Source of the DNA: Flavobacterium potami
GTDB lineage: Bacteria; Bacteroidota; Bacteroidia; Flavobacteriales; Flavobacteriaceae
Direction: 5' to 3'
Length of the DNA stretch: 64,000 bases
Assembly (NCBI RefSeq): GCF_020026915.1
Contig: NZ_JAINUY010000007.1
Location: forward strand, 62,001 to 126,000
Numbering within the stretch: the stretch's first letter is position 1; each line of letters starts with the position of its first letter. Made by a program: the position numbers and the translations under genes. Shown here in pieces: positions 33,798 through 42,719 of this stretch. The notes under the pieces are model-generated. The model made no database searches and had not been told where the DNA came from. It saw nothing but the letters and a program-made list of their open reading frames with translations.

Positions 33798-35984
33798 TTA
33801 TCTTTTTAAGGTAAAATGACCTCTTAAAATAGGCATAGTATCATCTACTTTTAAAGCGTACCAATAATCAGAAGAAGGCAATGGAATTTGATTGAAATTA
33901 CCATCCCAGCTCATTTTAAATCTGCTTAATTGCGCTACGAGTTTTCCGTATCTATCAAAAATAGTTACTTCGGCTTGTGGGTAATTTTCCATTCCTGTTA
34001 CTTCCCAAACATCATTGAAAGTATCGTTGTTTGGAGTGAAGAAAGGAGGGAAAACAAGTACAACAAATTGTTTTGTATGTTCTCCACATCCACTTTTTTC
34101 TCTTATATAAGCTGTTTGTAATCCACCAGGTACATCATAAAATATGTTGGAGTTTTGATAGTTTATACCGTCTACAGAATATTCAAAATAGTCTTCAGCT
34201 TTTACGGGATAAATAATGGCTCTCGTTCCTTCAACATCTATACGGTCAATTTGCGGTATTTTATGTTCTTCAACTACAATAGTTTTTCTACTGGTACAGC
34301 TTTCAGGAGCAGGACTTGTAACATCAACGGTGTAAGTTCCTCCAGCATTGACACTAGTGGTTTGTGTTGTTGCACCATTAGACCATAAATAATTCATTCC
34401 AGAAATTCCTGCATCTAATGTTATGGTTTCAAATTGACATAAAGGCAAAGTTTCGTCAGTAACTGCAGGTGGCGTATAAATTATAATGTTAACAGCAATT
34501 CGATTTGGATTGATACATCCATTATTTGAAGCTTCTGCGTAATAAGTGGTGTTGGATGAAATAGAAGGAGTTGAAAAATTGGCTCCAGTATAAACGCTTG
34601 TTCCTCCAGTTGATGTAAGAAACCAATTTATTACACCAACATTTGAAGAAGCTTCAAGTGTTAACGATCCAGTACCGCATCTCGATACATTTGTGTTACT
34701 CGCAGTTGGATTGTTTGGTGTCTGATTTACTGTAGCAACAACAGGCTTACGATTTGTTTCGCAGCCGGCGTCGACGTAATAAGTTGTCGTTGTTGTAATA
34801 GTTGGGGTAGTATAAGTACCGCCGGTTCCTAATAAATTTCCTCCAGTTGCTGCATCGTACCAGCTAATGGTCGCTCCTGTAGTTGCAGTTGCGGTAAATG
34901 TAAAACTCCCGGAATCACACTGGGGATTAGGATTTGCAGACGGCGTAGCGACAGGAATTGTAATTTTTGTACTTGCAGCAATTTGAAGAGGAGTTTCTCC
35001 AGGCATTCCTCCATATTCTACCACATATCCTTTTGGCTGGTAATCGCCAGAGGTAGATCCTGAATTAGATAAATCGTTCCAAGAACCTCTTATTCCAACA
35101 CCAGGTTGCGTAATATGTGCATAATCTTCATCGCCTGCTTGATTAGGTTCTCCTGTGTTCCAAAAAGCGAAGTTTGGAGTAGAGCCATTTGCATTTCCAT
35201 TCCAGAAAATAGTTCCAGCTTCTGGACCGGTAACCCATTTCCAAACACCTTCCGTTTCTGAATCACTTCCGCCTATCCATCCGGTTCCTGAAGCTTGTTC
35301 TCCAATTAATTTCGCTTCATCAGCAGATAAAATAGTAGCTAAGTAACCTTGAAGCCCGTAATAATTACGTGTAGCCGCTGCATCTCTTGCTGCAGTCCAA
35401 GTAATACCAATACTTGGAACATACTCGTAATAGTGTTGTGTAGAAGGTAAATAGTTTGCTTTTCCCATTGTTATGGAAAATGTTCTAATTCCCGAGGCTG
35501 TTACAGAAGAATTTGTGAAAACTACGTCTTTCACAGCAGCAACTAATTCAGAATATAAAACAGCATTTCCTGTTAGGCCAGACAATGTTAATTTTCCTGC
35601 TATTGCGTCCCAGCTTGTAATAATATTTGGATGCGATACAGAGTTTGAAAGATCTAGTCGGTCAAAACCGCTTGAATAACCTGACGAAATCTGAATGTAA
35701 ATTGCTTCAGTTCCTGTTTCGGCTGGATCGTTGGTAATTGTAAAGTCTGTTACAATATTAATAGATGTCAGTGGGCAGTAAAGCTGATCTCCTTGCGCAC
35801 TAAGTTTTGGAGGATCAATTATAAAATTGGATTTCTTTTGTTTTTTTGCTTTTTTACCTATAATGGGTTTTGGGATGTCTGCATTCTTTTTGTTAAAAGT
35901 TTTTGTATTTTCAATTGCATTAGAAAAATTAAAACTTAAAACAGAGAATAAGGTGAAAATAATTAGTAAATTGATATTTCTCAT
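33798..35984 (-). CDS. Type IX-secreted protein with C-type lectin-like and Ig-like domains
   Basis: Protein of 728 residues with a signal peptide (LLIIFTLFSVLSFNFSNA). Residues ~185-325 resemble a C-type lectin fold (HYYEYVPSIGITWTAARDAA; TGWIGGSDSETEGVWKWVTG; WNDLSNSG; KGYVVEYGG). Residues ~345-600 hold Ig-like segments of the SprB type (WYDAATGGNLLG; TTTYYVDAGC) with paired Cys. The C-terminal ~85 residues (PPFFTPNNDTFNDVWEVTGM, TIFDRYGKLV, WDGNFNQIPLPSSDYWYAL) form a type B T9SS sorting domain. It is probably exported to the surface and may act in adhesion; this is inference. Confidence 0.88.
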   Translation of the reverse strand: MRNINLLIIFTLFSVLSFNFSNAIENTKTFNKKNADIPKPIIGKKAKKQKKSNFIIDPPKLSAQGDQLYCPLTSINIVTDFTITNDPAETGTEAIYIQISSGYSSGFDRLDLSNSVSHPNIITSWDAIAGKLTLSGLTGNAVLYSELVAAVKDVVFTNSSVTASGIRTFSITMGKANYLPSTQHYYEYVPSIGITWTAARDAAATRNYYGLQGYLATILSADEAKLIGEQASGTGWIGGSDSETEGVWKWVTGPEAGTIFWNGNANGSTPNFAFWNTGEPNQAGDEDYAHITQPGVGIRGSWNDLSNSGSTSGDYQPKGYVVEYGGMPGETPLQIAASTKITIPVATPSANPNPQCDSGSFTFTATATTGATISWYDAATGGNLLGTGGTYTTPTITTTTTYYVDAGCETNRKPVVATVNQTPNNPTASNTNVSRCGTGSLTLEASSNVGVINWFLTSTGGTSVYTGANFSTPSISSNTTYYAEASNNGCINPNRIAVNIIIYTPPAVTDETLPLCQFETITLDAGISGMNYLWSNGATTQTTSVNAGGTYTVDVTSPAPESCTSRKTIVVEEHKIPQIDRIDVEGTRAIIYPVKAEDYFEYSVDGINYQNSNIFYDVPGGLQTAYIREKSGCGEHTKQFVVLVFPPFFTPNNDTFNDVWEVTGMENYPQAEVTIFDRYGKLVAQLSRFKMSWDGNFNQIPLPSSDYWYALKVDDTMPILRGHFTLKR

Positions 35985-36026
35985 TTGTTAAAAATATCAA
36001 TTTATTAAGAATAAAAAAATAAAATT

Positions 36027-36563
36027 TTATTTAGGCCAATTTATTTTTTGAAACAGATCCCAAACTACAATTCCTGCGCTTACAGAAATGTTTAGAGAGT
36101 GTTTTGTTCCCAACTGTGGAATTTCAATACAACCATCACAAATTGCAACAGCTTCTTGAGAAACACCAAAAACTTCATTACCAAAAACCAAAGCATATTT
36201 TTGGTCTTTTTCAATTTTAAAATCTTGAAGAAAAACAGCACTTTCAACTTGTTCAATTGCCATGGTAAGTACGTTTTCTTTCTTTAAATTTTCAATAACT
36301 TCCAAAACATTCTCATGGTGTTCCCATGCAACAGTTTCAGTTGCACCAAGAGCGGTTTTGTGGATTTCTTTGTTTGGGGGAGTTGCAGTAATACCACATA
36401 AAATTATCTTTTCAATCAAAAACGCATCTGCAGTTCTAAAAACAGAGCCAATATTGTGAAGGCTTCTAATATCATCCAAAACTAATATTAAAGGTGTTTT
36501 TTCCGATTTTTTAAAATCTTCAATTGATTTACGGTCTAGTTCGCTGTTTTCGAGTTTTCTCAT
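36027..36563 (-). CDS. SPOUT (TrmH/SpoU) family RNA methyltransferase
   Basis: S-adenosylmethionine-dependent 2'-O-methyltransferase of 178 residues. The three SpoU motifs are visible: NIGSVFRTADAF (motif 1, residues ~37-48), ALVFGNEVFGVS (motif 2, ~122-133) and IPQLGTKHSLNISVSAGIVV (motif 3, ~147-166). It lacks an extra N-terminal substrate-binding domain, so it is the minimal type. The RNA target, tRNA or rRNA, cannot be told. It lies downstream of the DUF1573 gene on the same strand, with a terminator between. Confidence 0.92.
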   Translation of the reverse strand: MRKLENSELDRKSIEDFKKSEKTPLILVLDDIRSLHNIGSVFRTADAFLIEKIILCGITATPPNKEIHKTALGATETVAWEHHENVLEVIENLKKENVLTMAIEQVESAVFLQDFKIEKDQKYALVFGNEVFGVSQEAVAICDGCIEIPQLGTKHSLNISVSAGIVVWDLFQKINWPK

Positions 36564-36585
36564 TGTTTTTGAATTGTAGTCATAA

Positions 36586-36615
36586 AAAAAGCTTCCAAAG
36601 ATAAGGAAGCTTTTT
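36586..36615 (-). terminator. Terminator after the DUF1573 gene
   Basis: AAAAAGCTTCC (36586-36596) pairs with GGAAGCTTTTT (36605-36615); T-rich on the minus strand. Confidence 0.85.
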
Positions 36616-36638
36616 GATTATTTTAAATGTTTTTCAGA

Positions 36639-37070
36639 TTAGCTTTTAACTGGATCTGGTAAAACAGTACCTTTAATAGTAAGGATTTTTGTTGGTTGTC
36701 CTTCTGCGTTAGAAGTTACAGTTACAGTTTTAGTAAAAGCACCAACTCTGTCAGTAGCATATTTTACACCGATAACACCTTTAGCTCCTGGAGCGATTGG
36801 CTCTTTTGGAGTAGTTGGAACAGTACATCCGCAAGATCCTTGAGTGTTAGTAATGATTAATGGTTTTGTTCCGTTGTTAACAAAAACAAATTCACGTTTT
36901 CCATCAGCATTGTGAGCGATAGTTCCGTAATCAATAGTTTCAGTTTCAAAAGCCATTCCAGCTCCTTCAACTTTTGCAACTTTAGTAGCTTTAGCTTTTT
37001 TAGTTGTCTGCGCGTTAGTAGCCGTAATACCAGCTACAGCTAACATAGCGAATAAAATTATTTTTTTCAT
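36639..37070 (-). CDS. DUF1573 family secreted protein
   Basis: Protein of 143 residues with a signal peptide (MKKIILFAMLAVAGITATNAQ). The mature domain has FETETIDYGTIAHNADGKREF and NNGTKPLIITNTQGSCGCTVPTTP, the typical DUF1573 pattern (an Ig-like domain with a conserved CGC motif). These are abundant in Bacteroidota; their function is not established. Codon use suggests high expression, as does a promoter of near-consensus form upstream (TTG, 18 bases, TAGCTTTG at 37099-37127). Confidence 0.9.
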   Translation of the reverse strand: MKKIILFAMLAVAGITATNAQTTKKAKATKVAKVEGAGMAFETETIDYGTIAHNADGKREFVFVNNGTKPLIITNTQGSCGCTVPTTPKEPIAPGAKGVIGVKYATDRVGAFTKTVTVTSNAEGQPTKILTIKGTVLPDPVKS

Positions 37071-37098
37071 CTTTAAGGGTCTTTTTTTAAATGATAAA

Positions 37099-37127
37099 CA
37101 AAGCTATGTAAAATTCTTAAACCACAA
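37099..37127 (-). promoter_or_regulatory. Promoter of the DUF1573 gene
   Basis: On the minus strand TTG (37127-37125), 18 bases, then TAGCTTTG (37106-37099), 28 bases before the start codon. Confidence 0.65.
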
Positions 37128-37228
37128 CCTAAAAATATCTTAAAATATTTTAATTTTTGAAGCTTTCGATATGCCACTAAAAAATCATAAATTCGCTGTC
37201 TTAATTTTTCATTTAAAACTATTATAAT

Positions 37229-39835
37229 TTGGCAGCTAAAGAGAAAGTGGTGAAAGAAACACCTTTAATGAAACAGTACAACGAAATCAAGGCTAAATAT
37301 CCTGATGCATGTCTGCTTTTCAGAGTAGGAGATTTTTATGAAACCTTTGGGGAAGACGCCATTAGAGCTTCTAAAATTTTAGGTATAACTTTAACTAAGA
37401 GAGGGGCAGGGTCTGATACCGAAACGGCATTGGCCGGGTTTCCACATCATTCTGTAAATACTTATTTGCCAAAATTGGTAAAAGCCGGACTTCGAGTAGC
37501 GATCTGTGATCAGCTAGAAGATCCAAAAATGACTAAAACAATCGTAAAAAGAGGTGTGACGGAGCTTGTAACTCCTGGAGTTTCTTTGAATGATGAAGTT
37601 TTGCAGTCAAAATCAAATAACTTCTTAGCATCGGTTTATTTTGCTAATAAAAATATCGGAATATCATTTTTGGATGTTTCTACAGGTGAGTTTTTAACAG
37701 CTCAGGGAAATGCGGAATACATTGATAAATTATTGCAGAACTTTAACCCAAGTGAGGTTTTGGTTCCAAAGAATAATAAAAGTGATTTTAAGAATGCTTT
37801 TGGAGAAGATTTTCATAGTTTTTACTTAGAAGATTGGATTTACAAAGAAGATTATGCTTTAGAAACTTTAACGAAGCATTTTCAAACCAATTCTTTAAAA
37901 GGATTTGGTGTTGAAGAATTAAAAGAAGGAATTATTGCTTCTGGTGCGATTCTGTATTATCTATCAGAAACACAGCATAATCGTGTGCAGCATATTACGG
38001 CGATTCAGCGTATTGCAGAAGATGCTTATGTCTGGATGGATCGTTTTACAATTCGAAACTTAGAATTATATCACAGCTATAATCCAAATGCTGTGACGCT
38101 TTTGGATATTATTGATAAAACGCTTTCTCCAATGGGAGGACGTTTGTTGAAACGTTGGTTGGCATTGCCTTTAAAGGATGCTAACAGAATAAAAGGACGT
38201 CATGAAGTTGTGTCGTATTTAAAATCAAATCCTGAAATTCTGCATAACATTCAATATCAGATTAAGCAGATTTCAGATTTAGAGCGTTTGATTTCTAAAA
38301 TTGCAGCTGGGAAAGTTTCGCCTAGAGAAATTGTTTATTTAAAAGAATCTTTAGATGCTATTATTCCGATAAAAACATTGGCGCTCGATAGTCCGCAGGA
38401 AGCTGTGAAAGTGATTGGAGATAGTTTGCATGCTTGTGATTTGCTTCGCGAAAAAATCAAAAACACCTTAAATCAAGATGCACCGGTTGCGATTTCAAAA
38501 GGAAATGCAATAGCAGCAGGAGTAAATGAAGAACTGGATGAACTCCGTGCAATATCTACTTCTGGGAAAGAATTTTTAGAAGGAATTGAAAAAAGAGAAT
38601 CGGAGAGAACGGGAATTTCATCGTTGAAAATTTCTTTTAATAATGTTTTTGGATATTATATTGAGGTAAGAAATACACACAAAGATAAAGTTCCAGAAGA
38701 ATGGATTCGTAAACAAACTTTGGTGAATGCAGAGCGTTATATTACCGAAGAACTAAAAGAATACGAAACCAAAATTTTAGGTGCAGAAGAAAAGATCTAT
38801 AAAATAGAAAGTGAACTTTTCGAACAATTAGTAGCGTGGATCGGAACTTATATCAAGCCAGTTCAGATGAATGCCTATTTAATCGCGCAATTGGATTGTT
38901 TGTGTTCGTTTACTCAAATGGCTGTTGAAAACCAATATGTATGTCCGGAAATCGACGATACATTCGAATTGGATATTAAAAACGGAAGGCACCCTGTAAT
39001 AGAAAAACAATTGCCTGTTGGAACTCCATATATAGCAAATGATGTTTTCTTGGACAGAGAAACGCAGCAAATTATTATGATTACTGGACCTAACATGTCG
39101 GGTAAATCTGCAATTTTAAGGCAAACTGCTTTGGTGGTTCTCTTGGCTCAAATGGGAAGTTTTGTTCCTGCTGATAGTGTTAGAATGGGAATTGTAGATA
39201 AGATTTTTACCAGAGTAGGCGCTTCGGATAATATTTCAATGGGAGAATCTACTTTTATGGTTGAGATGAATGAAACGGCTTCGATCTTGAATAATATCTC
39301 AGATAGAAGTTTAGTCTTGTTGGATGAAATTGGAAGGGGAACAAGTACCTACGATGGAATCTCGATTGCTTGGGCAATTGCCGAATTTTTGCACGAACAT
39401 CCTGGAAGAGCAAAAACACTTTTTGCAACGCATTATCATGAGTTGAATGAAATGACAGAATCGATGCCGAGAATCCAGAATTTCAATGTTGCGGTAAAAG
39501 AGCTTAAGGATACGGTTTTATTTGTTAGAAAGCTTGTAAAAGGGGGAAGTGCGCACAGTTTTGGAATTCACGTGGCTAAAATGGCGGGAATGCCACAATT
39601 GGTTATTTCAAAAGCACAGAAACTTTTAAAGAAATTGGAAAAAAATCATTCAAGCGACGCTTTAAACGGAATAAAGTCAGCAAACGATGAAATGCAGATG
39701 AGCTTCTTTAATTTGGATGATCCTTTACTGGAAGAGATAAAAGAAGAGATTCTGAATCTCGATATCAATGCAATTACACCAGTTGAAGCGCTGATGAAAC
39801 TGAATGAGATCAAAAGAATGCTGGTTAAGAAATAA
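37229..39835 (+). CDS. mutS: DNA mismatch repair protein MutS
   Basis: Recognises mismatches and small loops in DNA and starts repair. The mismatch-binding domain I has RVGDFYETFGEDA near residue 32 (the F-x-E wedge). The ATPase domain has Walker A TGPNMSGKSAILRQ (around residue 620), then SIMG-type STFMVEMNETASIL, and Walker B LVLLDEIGRGTSTYDG. Length is 868. There is no ATG at the expected N-terminus: the start is TTG at 37229 (MAAKEKVVKETP). A downstream Met (MKQYNEIKAKYP) is possible but would cut into conserved sequence. No mutL is nearby. Confidence 0.95.
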   Translation: MAAKEKVVKETPLMKQYNEIKAKYPDACLLFRVGDFYETFGEDAIRASKILGITLTKRGAGSDTETALAGFPHHSVNTYLPKLVKAGLRVAICDQLEDPKMTKTIVKRGVTELVTPGVSLNDEVLQSKSNNFLASVYFANKNIGISFLDVSTGEFLTAQGNAEYIDKLLQNFNPSEVLVPKNNKSDFKNAFGEDFHSFYLEDWIYKEDYALETLTKHFQTNSLKGFGVEELKEGIIASGAILYYLSETQHNRVQHITAIQRIAEDAYVWMDRFTIRNLELYHSYNPNAVTLLDIIDKTLSPMGGRLLKRWLALPLKDANRIKGRHEVVSYLKSNPEILHNIQYQIKQISDLERLISKIAAGKVSPREIVYLKESLDAIIPIKTLALDSPQEAVKVIGDSLHACDLLREKIKNTLNQDAPVAISKGNAIAAGVNEELDELRAISTSGKEFLEGIEKRESERTGISSLKISFNNVFGYYIEVRNTHKDKVPEEWIRKQTLVNAERYITEELKEYETKILGAEEKIYKIESELFEQLVAWIGTYIKPVQMNAYLIAQLDCLCSFTQMAVENQYVCPEIDDTFELDIKNGRHPVIEKQLPVGTPYIANDVFLDRETQQIIMITGPNMSGKSAILRQTALVVLLAQMGSFVPADSVRMGIVDKIFTRVGASDNISMGESTFMVEMNETASILNNISDRSLVLLDEIGRGTSTYDGISIAWAIAEFLHEHPGRAKTLFATHYHELNEMTESMPRIQNFNVAVKELKDTVLFVRKLVKGGSAHSFGIHVAKMAGMPQLVISKAQKLLKKLEKNHSSDALNGIKSANDEMQMSFFNLDDPLLEEIKEEILNLDINAITPVEALMKLNEIKRMLVKK

Positions 39836-39913
39836 ATTTTAAATAAATTTCAAATTTAAAGTTTGGGTTATCAGAATGTTATAAAATAAGTCGATTTTTT
39901 TTTGAAAAAACGC

Positions 39914-39943
39914 TTGTGTAATTGAATAAATGTCCTAAATTTG
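39914..39943 (+). promoter_or_regulatory. Promoter of the tRNA-Gly/tRNA-Leu operon
   Basis: TTG (39914-39916), 19 bases, then TAAATTTG (39936-39943), about 55 bases before the first tRNA. A very good match to the Bacteroidota consensus. Confidence 0.78.
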
Positions 39944-39998
39944 CACTCGCAATACGAAACAAATCAAGTGTTGCGAGTTCTTAATAAGATTTGAAAAT

Positions 39999-40071
39999 GC
40001 GAAAATAGCTCAGTTGGTAGAGCGCGACCTTGCCAAGGTCGAGGTCGCGGGTTCGAGCCCCGTTTTTCGCT
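39999..40071 (+). tRNA. tRNA-Gly (GCC anticodon)
   Basis: Folds as a cloverleaf of 73 bases: acceptor GCGAAAA/TTTTCGC, D-arm GCTC/GAGC, anticodon stem CGACC/GGTCG with loop TTGCCAA (anticodon GCC), and T-arm with TTCGAGC. The 3' CCA is not encoded. It is followed 14 bases later by tRNA-Leu. Confidence 0.96.
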
Positions 40072-40085
40072 CAAAACCATATAAT

Positions 40086-40171
40086 GCTCGGATGGTGAAA
40101 TTGGTAGACACGCTGGACTTAAAATCCAGTGAACAGCAATGTTCGTGCGGGTTCAAGTCCCGCTCTGAGTA
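40086..40171 (+). tRNA. tRNA-Leu (TAA anticodon)
   Basis: 86-base class II tRNA. Acceptor GCTCGGA pairs with TCTGAGT (with G-T pairs), the anticodon stem CTGGA/TCCAG encloses CTTAAAA (anticodon TAA), a long variable arm follows (GAACAGCAATGTTC, a 5-bp hairpin), and the T-loop is TTCAAGT. CCA is not encoded. Confidence 0.96.
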
Positions 40172-40173
40172 CT

Positions 40174-40204
40174 AAAGCCTCTTCTTTTGAAGAGGCTTTT
40201 TTTA
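40174..40204 (+). terminator. Terminator after tRNA-Leu
   Basis: AAAGCCTCTTC (40174-40184) pairs with GAAGAGGCTTT (40189-40199) around TTTT, followed by T residues. Confidence 0.92.
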
Positions 40205-40288
40205 TTCTGTAAACTTGCAGATGATAAATTTACGAAGTAAATTTATTAGAGAATCTAAAATCAACAATCTAAAATTTAAAATTTGTAA

Positions 40289-40672
40289 ATGGGTGCTTTT
40301 GTAATTAGCAAGCGATTTAATGATGAATATAAATTTACTTTTACTTCGCGAAAGGGGAAAGTTATTTTTACGAGTTTAAGTTACGAGTTGAGGTTTGAGT
40401 GTGAAGAGGATATTGAGAAGTTTAAAGCGAATATTGATCTTGCGAAGTTTTTGAAATTTAAAGGTTCTGGAGGAAAATATTTCTTTAAATTGATGTTGGG
40501 GGAGGTGCACTTTGCAACGAGTCGAAAATATAGCACGGAATTGCTTTTGCAGAAAGGGATAAAAGAAATTGTAACGTATTCTTCTAGGTCTGAAATTTTG
40601 GATTTTTCTTCGAGCGAATCAATTTTTGGAGATGAAGAATCTGAAGAAGAGTTGGAGGAGGTTGCGGAATAA
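40289..40672 (+). CDS. DUF1508 (YegP-like) domain protein
   Basis: Protein of 127 residues with two related halves of the YegP type: FVISKRFNDEYKFTFTSRKG with KVIFTSLSYE, and FKGSGGKYFFKLMLGEVHFA with TSRKYSTELLLQKGIKEI. In each half a strand pair (K-Y-x-F-x-L/F) is followed by S-x-x-Y and a helix. The tail is acidic (GDEESEEELEEVAE). The function is unknown. It lies just after the tRNA pair, and its codon use matches its neighbours. Confidence 0.78.
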   Translation: MGAFVISKRFNDEYKFTFTSRKGKVIFTSLSYELRFECEEDIEKFKANIDLAKFLKFKGSGGKYFFKLMLGEVHFATSRKYSTELLLQKGIKEIVTYSSRSEILDFSSSESIFGDEESEEELEEVAE

Positions 40673-40707
40673 AAAAAAGCGTTTGTGAATTACAAACGCT
40701 TTTTTTA
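40672..40707 (+). terminator. Terminator after the DUF1508 gene
   Basis: A-rich AGCGTTTGT (to 40686) pairs with ACAAACGCT (40692-40700), loop GAATT, with a run of seven T after it. Confidence 0.9.
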
Positions 40708-40743
40708 TTAAGTGAATTAATTTGTGAAAATTAATCACAAAAA

Positions 40744-40766
40744 AAAACCATCTCTAAGATGGTTTT
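40744..40766 (-). terminator. Terminator of the heptad lipoprotein gene
   Basis: AAAACCATCT (40744-40753) pairs with AGATGGTTTT (40757-40766); T-rich continuation on the minus strand. Confidence 0.85.
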
Positions 40767-40791
40767 AAAATCGTTAGAACTTAGGTTCTAA

Positions 40792-41007
40792 TTATTTTTT
40801 TACTTCTTCTACTTTAGCAGCAGCTGAATCAACTTTAGCAGCAGCAGAATCAACAGTTGCAGCAGCTGAATCAACAACAGCAGCAGCTGAATCAACAGTT
40901 ACAGCAGTAGAATCTACAGCAGCTTCTGTAGCAGCAGCGTCAGCTTTTTTACAAGATACAACAGTTAAAACAGCAACAACAGCTAAACTTAAAAATACTT
41001 TTTTCAT
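40792..41007 (-). CDS. Small heptad-repeat lipoprotein
   Basis: Protein of 71 residues. MKKVFLSLAVVAVLTVVSC is a lipoprotein signal with the lipobox Cys at residue 19, followed by KK. The mature ~50 residues are almost entirely the heptad VDSAAA(V/T/K) repeated four times, ending VEEVKK. The 7-residue spacing of Val and Ala suggests a helical coiled coil, much as in Braun lipoprotein Lpp, although the sequences are not alike. The role may be structural in the periplasm or outer membrane; this is inference. A TATCTTTG box at 41045-41052 (minus strand) is a likely -7 element. Confidence 0.8.
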   Translation of the reverse strand: MKKVFLSLAVVAVLTVVSCKKADAAATEAAVDSTAVTVDSAAAVVDSAAATVDSAAAKVDSAAAKVEEVKK

Positions 41008-41355
41008 CTTACTTTATTATAAAAGGTTAATTATTAATTCGTGGCAAAGATATAAATTTTTTAATATGTAAAATATTTTTTCACTTTTTTTTTAAAATAT
41101 TTTCCTTACTCACGATTATCTTAGTTATCAAATAATATGCCAAATTAGGAAAAATAGTTTGTATTGTTGTATGTTTTGTCAAATTTATTTTTTGTTGAAA
41201 ATTCTATTGCTATTTTGGCTTTTCAATTCGGTTTGTTGTGGTTTATTTTGTTTTTTGATGATTATTGTAGAGTGTTCAATAGAACTAAATTATATTTTTA
41301 TCGGTTTAATTATCATAAAAAAGTTGATAATCGATTGATGTTTTATACGAAATTG
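41008..41355. other. Gene-free AT-rich gap between the lipoprotein and waaA
   Basis: A 348-base stretch, very AT-rich. It holds the likely -7 box of the lipoprotein (41045-41052, minus strand) and nothing else I can support. A 69-codon open frame at 41164-41373 has only hydrophobic, aromatic-rich sequence, overlaps the end of waaA and is probably not a gene. Confidence 0.5.
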
Positions 41356-42585
41356 TTAAAAAATATTGTTTAGAATGGTTTCAGTTGCCCCTTTATTGTT
41401 TTGAATGAACATTTTGCAAATTTCACTTTTTTCTCTAAAAAACAAATTATCAGTCAATAAGCGGTCAAAAATACTTTTCAATTCGGCGTTATTAGAAATA
41501 ACGGTACAACCTTTTAATTCTACAAGCGCAACTGCCTCCGCAAAATTGGAATAATTTGGGCCAATTACAATCGGAATTCCAAACGTTGCGGGTTCTAAGA
41601 TATTATGAATGCCTGGATTTCCAAATCCACCTCCCACATAAGCAATAGTTCCGTAACTGTATATTTTGGTTAAAATTCCAACGGTATCAATTATGAAGAT
41701 ATTATAAGTCGATAGATCTTTGTTTTCTTTTTCTGAAAAAAGAATTGTTGATTTGGTAATTTGCGATTTGAGATTCGAAATCTGGTCAGTTTTAATATTG
41801 TGAGGGGCAATAATGAATTTAACATTGTCTGGTGCTTGGTTGATATAAGTTGCAATCAAGGCTTCATCTTTTGGCCATGAACTACCAATTATAATGGTTG
41901 GCTGATTGTTTTTGAAGTTTTCGACGTAATCAAGGGAGTTGTCTCTTTCTAGAATTGCTGCAACCCTGTCGAAACGCGTGTCGCCTGAAACCACTACGTT
42001 TTTGTATCCAATACTTTCTATTTTTTGTTTTGAACTTTCATTCTGAACAAAAAAATAAGTAAAAGCTTTCAGAGCATTTCTATAAAATCCGCCGTACCAT
42101 TTAAAAAACATTTGACTGTCTCTAAAAATGCCTGAAATTAAATAAGTTGGTGTCTTGCTTTTTTCTAGTTCTTTTAAATAGTTTAACCAAAATTCATATT
42201 TAATGAAAAAGGCAAATTCAGGATGAACTAATTTTAAAAATCTTTTTGCATTGCTTTTTGTGTCTAAAGGAAGATAAATTGTAACATCGGCAACTGTGTT
42301 GTTTTTACGCACTTCATATCCAGAAGGGGAAAAAAAGGATACAATAATTTTATGTGTGGGATATTTTTCTTTGATTTTTTCTATAACAGGGAGTCCTTGT
42401 TCGTATTCTCCCAATGAAGCGGAGTGAAACCAGATAGTCTTGTCGTTTGTCTTTATTTTTTCTTCTAAAATGGAAAAAACATTTTTTCGTCCTTCAATAA
42501 AAAGTTTAATTTTCGGACTAAATAGCGCTATGATTCTTAAGAAAAATCCTGCGATGTATAAGGTTAGATTATAGAAAAAAAGCAT
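41356..42585 (-). CDS. waaA: 3-deoxy-D-manno-octulosonic acid (Kdo) transferase
   Basis: Transfers Kdo from CMP-Kdo to lipid A precursor at the inner membrane. The sequence of 409 residues shows an N-terminal hydrophobic anchor (LTLYIAGFFLRIIALFSP), then WFHSASLGEYEQGLPVIEKI, then PEFAFFIKYEFWLNYL (family motif with Glu), FVQNESSKQKIESIGYKNVV-VSGDTRFDRV, and GGGFGNPGIHNILEPATFGIP near the C-terminus. It sits in an envelope block with a DegT aminotransferase and galE, divergent from them. Confidence 0.93.
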   Translation of the reverse strand: MLFFYNLTLYIAGFFLRIIALFSPKIKLFIEGRKNVFSILEEKIKTNDKTIWFHSASLGEYEQGLPVIEKIKEKYPTHKIIVSFFSPSGYEVRKNNTVADVTIYLPLDTKSNAKRFLKLVHPEFAFFIKYEFWLNYLKELEKSKTPTYLISGIFRDSQMFFKWYGGFYRNALKAFTYFFVQNESSKQKIESIGYKNVVVSGDTRFDRVAAILERDNSLDYVENFKNNQPTIIIGSSWPKDEALIATYINQAPDNVKFIIAPHNIKTDQISNLKSQITKSTILFSEKENKDLSTYNIFIIDTVGILTKIYSYGTIAYVGGGFGNPGIHNILEPATFGIPIVIGPNYSNFAEAVALVELKGCTVISNNAELKSIFDRLLTDNLFFREKSEICKMFIQNNKGATETILNNIF

Positions 42586-42719
42586 GTAATAATTTTTGTT
42601 GCTAAATTACATTTCTTTCGACTATTTTCATTGGTTTGAAGCTATTAATAACTATTTTTGTTCCTCCTTTTAAAGATTTCTGTATGAAAACGGTGTCTTT
42701 AATTTAAATAAAATCAAAA

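Noticed and set aside
41164..41373. 69-codon open frame between the lipoprotein and waaA
   Set aside because: Very AT-rich, composed mostly of Phe, Tyr, Leu and Ile, with no signal or motif, and overlaps the 3' end of waaA on the other strand.
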